Source of the DNA: Sarcomyxa edulis
Taxonomy: Eukaryota; Basidiomycota; Agaricomycetes; Agaricales; Mycenaceae
Length of the DNA stretch: 64,000 bases
Assembly (NCBI GenBank): GCA_009761415.1
Contig: QUOL01000010.1
Span: 1,455,296-1,519,295 of the forward strand
Direction: 5' to 3'
Part shown: positions 33,645-42,800 of the stretch, piece after piece
Numbering within the stretch: position 1 is the first letter of the stretch
How the letters are laid out: every line of letters begins with the position of its first letter
Position numbers and translations under genes: made by a program
The notes under the pieces: generated by a model
What the model saw: the letters and a program-made list of their open reading frames with translations, nothing else
What the model was told of the DNA's origin: nothing
Database searches by the model: none

Positions 33645-36272
33645 TCAGGCCTCGATAGGATCCCAAACTTCCGGAACGGCGAGGTCACTGAGAGCACCGC
33701 GATTCCAAGTTTCCTTGTAACCCGTCTGAAGACGCGTCAAGGCTTCCGAAAGTACCGCCGTCGTAACCACCTTCTCCGGAGCAAATTCCCCACGATTATC
33801 TGAACGGAAGAATTGGGCCCAATCGCCCGGACTACGTGACTCGGCAGCGCCATTCTCCATCTCCAAGTGAAGGTTGTTGAAGATCCGCTCACAGTCTTCG
33901 TTCCACTCCCCGCTGTAGTGACGACAGGATGCTAGGAGGATCCTCTCGTCCGGCCATAGAGTGCGGTCCGTCGAACGGGATCCCGTTCCTCCTGCGGTGT
34001 ACCCCACGACTGTTTTCAACTCGTCGGGTGACATCTCGTCGCATCGGAAGAAGAGGAAGCTTTCCTTGTCGGACCAGCCACGCTGATGCAACGTGACCTG
34101 AATAGAGGGTCCATACATGAATTCCCGCACCAGTCTAAGGCCGCTGAACTTGCGAGCAATCCAAGAGTACGGACCGCCCAGACCGATAAGAGCCCGAGCA
34201 TGAGGGCGCTGCAATACGTCCAGTAGATTAACCTTATACTGTCGGTACAGCTCGTCGCTGGGCAATGCGGTCGATAAAGCCCGGCTCGGGGCGCCGGTCG
34301 AGTAGTAAACGTCGGCGACGAAGTCGCGAGTTTCGATCCCAGGCGGCAAGAAAATGGCGTTGTCCTTGGGATCAGTGCAGATTCGGAAACGTAGGCCGTG
34401 CTCGATAGCGGTGACAAGGACCTTCCTGATATCATCGACCTTCTCCCAGCAGTTGGCCCAGTAGCGCATTCTAAACTCGCTGCTGGGTTCGACGTAAAGG
34501 TAGCCGTAGCGTAACAGATCGGCGCGCCAAACCCAGGAAGCAGGGATCGAGAACGTGGAGCCTGTTGCTACCAGGGGACGACCCCATTCCCTCAGATCTT
34601 CCAGGAAGGCCGCCTTGCCCGCGTAGTGTTCTTGTCCCGAGGGAGGAGGAAGCGCGACGCGAATAGTGCCCCGTAAGGGACCTAGATGCAAACGATCCGC
34701 TAGTTTGTGCGAGGAAGTCATCCGAGGTGCTGCCATGGCGTTTACCCACGAAGTCGGAGCTGGTTTACCCACCTCCAGACTCCTTGAGCTGCTCGAGCTG
34801 TCGCGGTCCGATTCCCGAGCACTCCTTCTCTGAGCCCTCGTCTTTCGTTTCTTGCGACGTTTCTCGGACAAGGGTTCAGGAGGCGGAGGTCGCGGAGGGT
34901 TATTGTCTCCCATGACCACGTCCTCCTGAGACTCTGCAGAATCAGGATCAGTGTAACCGAGGCGGGAGTCGATAATCGCTTTGTCGAGAGCTCGAGCCGA
35001 CAACTCGACCAACGATGGCAGAGGCTCCTTCGTAAGCAAAAGTCCGGTTTCCAGAGAGTATACCTGTCCCGGCTGGGGAGCGTACCGAGCCTTGTAAACT
35101 TCTCTAATGACCGTGACATCGTCCTCGTCCAAGGTGGCGGTGGTGAAGTCAATGTCGCTGCTACGCAGCGGGCGCGATCGCCAGAACAGCACGACGTTCT
35201 GACCTTCTTCTTCCAAAAGGGCGTAATGGTAACGGTTGAAGTAAGCGTCCACTTGCATATCGTTCGATAATGGACGTCGTCCCCAGCCCGGGAAGTCGGC
35301 TACGGCCGAAGTGTACTGCAGTCCTTCCGGCACTGGAGAAGCTCTGAAGCGAGGAGTTGGGTTTCTTTTACGCCCCAAGTGATCATACTCCTTTAGCCCC
35401 CAGAACTTATCCAGGAATCCCGGGATCTGCGCCGCAAGCCACCCGCTAGTGGATCCCGTTGTCATCAGATAATCGCGATAAGCGTCGTACATGACGGGCG
35501 AGTACAGATGGAAGCGCGGGTCCACCATCTCTACGATCGTCCACGGGTAGAACACCGGGACGTCATTCTTAATGAGATGGGCAATGTTGATCGATTTCCA
35601 ATCGCGGGCTAGATCGATAAGTACCCCACGGCGGCGACGATTGCGTATAGGAAGCTCTTCAATGGTATCAATGATTGCGGAGCGCAGTCCCTCTTTCCAA
35701 TCTCCCGCCGAGTTAACCCACCACGAGAGAAACCCGATGCTCGACAACGCGCTTCGCTTGGCTGTGGCCGCGGCTATTTCGACGTCGAGGGCTGAGAGAT
35801 ACTCGTAGACAAAGCGGGTGTGGTCCACTCCTTCGGGTCGGGGGGTATTGCGACCGTACTCGGTTCCTGTCTGAATCGCTAAGCAGCAAGAATCCAGATC
35901 GACGAGAAGAGTCTTCATCGCCATAGCCCACTTGGAGGGCATCTGGTACTTCATTCCCCGATCCACCGGTTCGGGCATCACTGACCGGTTCATGTCCAGC
36001 AGCCCTTCTCGATAATCTTCCAGATGGACGGGAATCCAAGCCTCCCAGTGTTTGTTGAGACGATGCCAGTTGGGCTCCAGCGCTGAGTCCATTTCAAGCA
36101 GGACGCCGGTAGGGCCGACATCAGACGAGCCGATCTCCTTGTCTTTATACTCGTAAGCCTCAAGAGGTACGCATTGCCCTCCCGCATTGTACTCGAGCCA
36201 ATGTTCGTTGTTGATGACATGCACCGAAGGGAGCACGATTTCAGCACGCGAGTTGATGAAGAATTGATCCAT
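33645..36272 (-). CDS. Chromovirus third ORF, unknown function (875 residues)
   Basis: Open frame from ATG 36272 (MDQFFINSRAEIVLPSVHVI) to just before the polypurine tract, the position env genes take in other retroelements. Two globular parts flank a disordered linker: residues about 1-450 (with DYREGLLDMNRSVMPEP, SWWVNSAGDWKEGL and FHLYSPVMYDAYRDYLM) and about 540-875 (with LRYGYLYVEPSSEFRMRYWA and GGPYSWIARKFSGLRLVRE). The linker holds a proline run and a strongly basic SEKRRKKRKTRAQRRSARE, a likely nuclear signal. No signal peptide or membrane helix was noticed, so an envelope protein is unlikely. Between it and Gag-Pol is a 556-base spacer; whether it is made from its own promoter or a spliced RNA is unknown. 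Confidence 0.85.
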   Translation of the reverse strand: MDQFFINSRAEIVLPSVHVINNEHWLEYNAGGQCVPLEAYEYKDKEIGSSDVGPTGVLLEMDSALEPNWHRLNKHWEAWIPVHLEDYREGLLDMNRSVMPEPVDRGMKYQMPSKWAMAMKTLLVDLDSCCLAIQTGTEYGRNTPRPEGVDHTRFVYEYLSALDVEIAAATAKRSALSSIGFLSWWVNSAGDWKEGLRSAIIDTIEELPIRNRRRRGVLIDLARDWKSINIAHLIKNDVPVFYPWTIVEMVDPRFHLYSPVMYDAYRDYLMTTGSTSGWLAAQIPGFLDKFWGLKEYDHLGRKRNPTPRFRASPVPEGLQYTSAVADFPGWGRRPLSNDMQVDAYFNRYHYALLEEEGQNVVLFWRSRPLRSSDIDFTTATLDEDDVTVIREVYKARYAPQPGQVYSLETGLLLTKEPLPSLVELSARALDKAIIDSRLGYTDPDSAESQEDVVMGDNNPPRPPPPEPLSEKRRKKRKTRAQRRSARESDRDSSSSSRSLEVGKPAPTSWVNAMAAPRMTSSHKLADRLHLGPLRGTIRVALPPPSGQEHYAGKAAFLEDLREWGRPLVATGSTFSIPASWVWRADLLRYGYLYVEPSSEFRMRYWANCWEKVDDIRKVLVTAIEHGLRFRICTDPKDNAIFLPPGIETRDFVADVYYSTGAPSRALSTALPSDELYRQYKVNLLDVLQRPHARALIGLGGPYSWIARKFSGLRLVREFMYGPSIQVTLHQRGWSDKESFLFFRCDEMSPDELKTVVGYTAGGTGSRSTDRTLWPDERILLASCRHYSGEWNEDCERIFNNLHLEMENGAAESRSPGDWAQFFRSDNRGEFAPEKVVTTAVLSEALTRLQTGYKETWNRGALSDLAVPEVWDPIEA

Positions 36273-36828
36273 CCTGCTAGCTTCCAGATTTCCGTCTTCC
36301 AGGCAATCCTTGAAAGACTCAATCGGCCTCAGGAGGAACAGTCAGGCAATCCGTGACTATCTAACCCTTCTGAGGAGCTGGGGGGAGAACGGGAAGAAGG
36401 AGGTTATCGCGTTGAATTGAGGCTTTTATGATTGTTGCGACTTCCAATTTCCAATTTGCCACTCGCCGCATGACACGTATAGGTTCCGTAAGTTCCCTCG
36501 GTTCCGAAGTCGTGATAGGCCTTGGTCGCGTGGTAGGGAAGAATAGGGTGTTTCCCAGTTCGATGCGTTCGAGAGGCCGGGGAGTCAACCGAGTCGACCA
36601 AGACAGAGGAAAGCGGCCGAGTTAGAACCTGAGAGGGAGACGAAGGATGTTGAAGCGAAGAGGCGAAGGCAAAAGAAAAGAAAGTAACTATTAATTTGGT
36701 AAGGGGGAAAGAAGATGCATAAGAAGGATGGAAGAAAAGAACAATCGCAAAATGTGAAAAAATAAAACAACTAGATAGTACAACGAAAGAGAGGAACGGG
36801 TATACAGAGTTAGTACTCTCCTTTGTCC
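36273..36828 (-). other. Spacer between Gag-Pol and the third ORF
   Basis: No conserved frame. Near the third ORF start it carries AGGCAATCCGTG (36344-36355) and a variant AGGCAATCCTTG (36300-36311), the same motif found twice in the LTR, so it could hold a promoter or processing signal for the third ORF. Confidence 0.45.
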
Positions 36829-39800
36829 TCATCCTTCGGAGGGTAAGACTTGGTTCTGACTTTTCCGATAACGTTCCAACGCCAGGGGGGCGTTCTTGAC
36901 GTTAATGGCGGGTTCCCAAGTATCAAACTGCGGACCGTATCCTTCCCATCGAACAAGGTACAAGATACGGTTCCTCCGTTTGTCGAATCGATGACCGAGT
37001 ATCTTTTCCACATCGTATTCAGGTTCCTCGGGGCGTTTAGTACGAGTTTCCGGTAGTATAGTTCTCGCCCCCAAGTCCTTCGGGGATTCGACGTAAGCTT
37101 TCAAATGCTCCACGTTAACAACAGGAGATCCGGGATCCTTATTGCTCATCTTCAGTCGGTACACGTTCGGATTCACGCGCTTCATGACCTCGAACGGGCC
37201 AATCCATCTCTGCACCAACTTCTTCCCTTCGCCCTTGGACTCGATCCATTCGAGCGTGTGAGGATTCACCAAGACCTTCGATCCTTCCTTGAACTCAGGT
37301 GGAGGCCGGCGACCCTTGTTGTAGGTACGAGCTTGGTCGTTCTGAGCTTCCGCAATGGCTTGACGGGCGTGTTCTCGATGCATGTTTAAAGCGTTCAGGA
37401 ACCCCTTAGCGTCACCGTTCATTGCCAATTCCCGTAGAGATGCCGACGCGTGAGGATTCAGGAAATCCGCTGGCGTTTTGGGTTCAAAACCATACAGCAG
37501 GAAGTACGGACTAGACCCCGTGGAACTATGAACCGCCCCATTATAGGCAAATTCCAGCAGATGGATCCAATCTGACCACGAATCCTTGTCTTGGCTCACG
37601 TAAGCTCTCAACATGATTCCTAGTTGACGATTGACCACTTCGGTCTGCCCGTCGTGTTGAGGATGATGGGCAGATGAAAGCGACATTCGCGTCTTGAGAT
37701 GACCAGCCGTAGCCTTCCAGAAGTCCGATGTCCATCGGGGGTCCCTGTCCGTGACTATACTGTCGGGTAGTCCGAATCGACAGACTATCTCCTTGACGAA
37801 TAGGGAGGCGAACTCCTCCGAGGTTATCGCCGTCGTAGTGGGAACAAACCGAGCATGCTTGGTAAGTCGGTCGACTACCACGTATACGGCGTTGTAACCG
37901 TTTGACATCGGTAGATTGACTATGAAATCCATGGAAATAGATTCGTACGGTCGGTTAGGAATGGGATTTGGAATCAAATAACCATAGCGGTTGAAGTTCG
38001 ACGGCTTCGTCTTTTGGCAAACGTCGCAAGAACGGCAAAACGACAAGACGTCGGTCTTCATCCTTTTCCAATAGAACTTTTGGCTAAGCTTCCCGTACAG
38101 CTTTTCAGGACCTCCATGAGCCGTTTGAGCTGGGCCATCATGTACTTCGCCTAGAATGAACGGTTGCAACGACTTGGGAACGCACAAACGTGGCTGATAG
38201 TCCGCGTTCGCAAAAAACAGTAACCCGTCCTCGTCTTGGAAGAAACGACAACCTGGAATCCACTTCTCCGGGGTGGAACTAGCCTCCTTCCAAATGCGTC
38301 GGAAAAAAGCGTCGTTTTCGTACCCTTCCCGAAATCGAGTGCGAAGTTCTGGAGCCATAGCCACATGAAGATTAGGAGGCGGATTGGAGGCCGCCCAGTA
38401 GGAGTCCGAAGCGTCGGTTAACTGGGAGCTTATATTCTCGTCGCGTATCCCCTGTTCTATGTTCAGATCCTGTATGACTTCCCCCCCATTGAACGAGGAT
38501 GCGTGGGGCTCAGGTCGACTCTGGCTGCGTGTCACGGCCCAGACCGATTTAACGCCTTCCAAGCAGTCGTCAAGATCCCAAGCCACGAATGTCGCGCGTT
38601 TAGCTGGGGACGAACTCGAGAAAGGGCGCTCCAAAGCCTCCACCCGGGAGGAGTCCGTCACTATAGGAACTTCCTGATCCATTACCGGCGAGAGGTGTAT
38701 AGGGGGTCCGCGCGGTAATCGCGACAGCGGATCGACGTTTGAATGAGTTCGACCGGGTCGATGAACTATCTCCAAATCAGGGAAAGCTGCAAAAACCACG
38801 CCCCACGCTGCTAAACGGCGGTTGGCGTTCTCATAGGTACGAGCCCACTGTAGGGCGGAATGGTCTGTCACCAGAATCACCTTTTCCCCCTCAATGAACG
38901 GTAGGAATTTGACTAAACCCTCCTTTGCACCCAAAGCTTCCCGTTCCGTAGTCGAATAGCGCGTCTCCGCTCCCTTGAACGTCCGGGACCAGTAAGCGAT
39001 AACGCGTTCAACGTGGACAATCGTGTCCTCGAAATCCGCAGCCCAGACTCCCGTTTTGGGACTGTCGTCGATCTTCAAGGACAACGACGTAGTGAGCTTC
39101 GGTGGCGGCAGACCAGCATCGAACGCTTTGCGAAGCCGCTCGAATACTCGAGTGCCTTTCAGATCCCGCACGGCAATGGGCTGGATCTGTTGCAGTGCGC
39201 AGCCCAAAGCCTCGTCCGACGCGTCTGTGTACAATCGATAAGGCAATCCTTCGATCGGATGTCCGAGCACAGGGGCCATCCTTAACGCGTCCTTCGTCGC
39301 TTTGAACGCCCATTCCTGTTCGGCGCCCCAAGTCCACTTTGCTCCCTGCCTGAGTAGCTGGAATAATGGAGAGCAGGTCGAGGCGTAAAAGGGAATAAAC
39401 GCAGAAAAGTAGACCGCCATCCCTAAAAAGGTCTGGAGCTGGCTAACCTTGGTGGGTCGTTCCAGCTCCAATATCGCGCGAACTTTCTCCAGGTGCGTGG
39501 ATAGTCCTAGACGCGAGACTTTGTGCCCAAGAAGTAGAATAGACGAATAAAATAGATGGCACTTGGACGGAGACAGAGTGATACCAGACCCTTCAATAGC
39601 CTCCAAGACTTTGTCGAGATGAACGATATGATCCTCAAACGTCTTGGAATATATGACGATGTCGTCTATATATACCAAGCAGAATATCCACAAATAAGGC
39701 GCTAGCACTGACTGCATTACGCGTTGAAAGATAGACGGTCCATTACGAAGGCCAAATGGCATACGTCGGAATTGAAACAGACCCCGGTGCGTTCGAAAGG

Positions 39801-42800
39801 CCGTCTTTTCGACGTCATCCGGATCCATCTCCAACTGGGTGAATCCTGACAGTGCATCCAGTGAAGACAGAACTTGAGCCCCCGACAAGGAGGATAAGAT
39901 GTCACTTTGCCTAGGGATTGGAAACTCATCTGGTATGGTGACTGCATTGAGCTTGCGGTAGTCGACGCAGAACCTGGCCTTTCCGTTTCGATAGGCTATC
40001 ACGACGGGGGCGCTCCAGGGACTCCTAGATTCCTCTATCACGCCTTGCGAGAACCACTTATCGATTTGTTCGTCTATGACCATCCGCTTTGCCGGCGACG
40101 TTCCGTACATCGGGACCGAGATAGGGACTTGCCCGTCCACAGTGCGTATATGCACCTTAGCCGGGTGATGGCCAAGTCTACCATCGAATCCAAACGCTCC
40201 TTGACGGCGCTCCAGCATTTCCCAAACTTGAGCCTGTAAATGGTCCGGAATATCTCCTACGTCCAACGATAGTTTCATCTGAGAAGAGGGCTGGTCGGCC
40301 AAGTCCGGCATCGCGGCGGTTTTTGGGCCGTAATCCTCGTCAGTAGGTGCGATTTCGTCCTCCGACTGTGACGAGGTTGGAACCGAGCTCGATGCCGCCA
40401 TATTAGCTTCAAGTATAGTTTGTAGGCGCAACGTCTCCCAGCTGAGAAGATTCAAGTGCTCCTGGGTCCGTGGAGTGTCAAAGTAAAGAGCCGGGTCTTT
40501 CAGCGATCCAATAATTTCGCCCTTCCTGACATAGCGAGGCTGGTCCGTAGGATTGCAAATCGGGACCCAAGGCTTAGAAGACGAGATAAGGACGTTTGGG
40601 ACCGCAAAGTAGGTGTGACTGTTGCCGGCCAGAAGAGTTTTCTCTACCAGCCAGTCACGTTCCTCCCCGAGATCTCCGGTCACCCGGACAGGCTTGCATT
40701 CGTGCGGTTTCAGTTTGTAGTCGTCCGCGGCACGCACCAACGCTTTCTCTTCCTCCGTTCTCCGCTTCAACTGTCGCCGTCTCGCTTTATTCCGACGGTG
40801 GAGTTTTGCTCTGACGAAATGCGCTGACAGATAGGCGCTCTGCCGCATTCTACCGAAGTCTGGAGATCGCGTAGCTCCCTCCACTGGCACCGAATACGGC
40901 GTACGGGAGTAAACAAGGTGCGTACCTCTCTCCACATTCCGTTCGACGGATAACTCGAACGTTTGTTGGTAGTCCTCGCCCAGCAAGATGGGGACAGTCA
41001 TTCCCGGCACCACGTACACTTCTGCTTCCGTTTCTAGCAGCACTCCCTCACTCAATCTCATGAAGATGGGGAGCGTCACATATCCTTTGAGGGACGACGT
41101 TTTATCCGTCAGCTGCCATAGTTGCATCTTGAGTCCTTGTTGAATAGGCGGAGGGGATCGCAGCGAGTTGTAGAGATCCTCCGAGATCAGACTAACGTCC
41201 GCTCCGGAGTCGATACGAATTTCGATCATCGCATCCTTGACACTGGAGACCCATCCTCTGGTCATAAGTACGGAGACGCCCACTGCCGAACTACCCGAAG
41301 GCCGATAACGCCGTTTAGGTAGTCTGACCGGTACATCATCCTCGGTGGGGACTGGATAATTTCTGACGTCGAATGTTGGCGGTAAGGGTGGATCCTCTCC
41401 TTCCCTCTCCAAAGGCTCCTCCTCCATTTCAGATGAGTATTCACCCGCTGGAGGCATCGACCCGTTGTTTTCCCAGTAGTACTCGTCAGCCGTGTTCGTC
41501 CTGGAGAAATACGCAGTCTTGGTCGCTTCCTCCTCTCCATCATGACTCCTTCTCTCCGAGGTTTGCGTCTCCTCATCGACATCCAGCAAACCTCTCTCCG
41601 CTTTGGGCATCCTACGGTGTTCCTCCCAAGACTCATCTTCCACTTCTTCCATGAAGACTTTCTTAGAGAAACTACCCCGTGAGCCTTCTTCCTCGGGCTT
41701 ACATTCCGTTACCTCGTCGTTGAAGCTCTTCGACGCTTCAGAGGTGGACGGAAAGGCCGACTCAAAACCCGACTGGTCGCCGCCTTCGTCCTGATGCTGA
41801 GATTCCTCCTCTACTAGACGTCGGTTAAGCAAAGCCCCGTAAGCGCTGGCGTAGACAGTCTCATCTTCGTCCGAACGAGCTATGACCAAGTTAGCTGATC
41901 GCCTTTGCCGCTCCAGATAAACGTTCCAATTCGAACATTCTTTATCCCAGTGATTTTTGCTACCACAGACCTTACACGGCGACGGCGGTAAGCGACCCAT
42001 CTGAGTGGTAACTGAATCGTTCTTTGGGAAGGGGTATCCTCCCTTAGGAGGCAGACGAGTCTTCTTGAGGACTTGGTAAGCCTCGTTAATGACGTGATCG
42101 TCGTTGGCTAACGTCTTCACTATCATTTCCAGATCGTCGTTATCTTCCCCCCCAGGACCCGCTACACTCTCTCCAGCTGACTGGATCGCGTTGGCTCGTC
42201 GACTACCGAACCTGGGCTTCGAATCCACTTCAATACCCAGTCGACGTAATTGGCCGGCCAGCGAGTCGGTAGTAACCACGTTCGCTGAGGATCCCCGAGA
42301 CGCAAACACAAGCGCATCCGATTGCTCGACTACTCTGGAGTACAACGTGGCCGAATCGAGTATGGTATCCAAATTCAACGTAGTGTGCCACGAAAGGGGA
42401 GCCCGCGTCATTATAACGTACACTTCGACTGGCCCTCCATTGTCCGCGGCAGCCAGCATTCTCGTATACATGATCCGTCGAGTTATGAACCCTTGAGGGG
42501 TCTCGTTCTCGTAGCCCCTTTGGCGGAATCTTTGCTGACCAAACTCTAGATTCATTCGCTGTTGCCACCTCTTTCCTAGATACTCGCGTTTAATAACTTC
42601 CAGATAGTTGAGGTAGTGACTTCGCATGAACGCTTTCCGACCGGGATCCAACATTTGCCACCAGTTTTGAATATCCGAGCCAGCTTCCAGCTTTTTCCAT
42701 AGCCAATAGCCTAAGGCTTGCGGCATCCATCCTCCTAAAGCGGCGATCTCCTGGACATCCCAAAAATACTTAATGGCCGTCCCGAAATCCCCGTCCCATG

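Noticed and set aside
33645..36272. Third ORF as an envelope glycoprotein
   Set aside because: No signal peptide, membrane helix or cysteine-rich ectodomain noticed; it has a basic nuclear-type linker instead.
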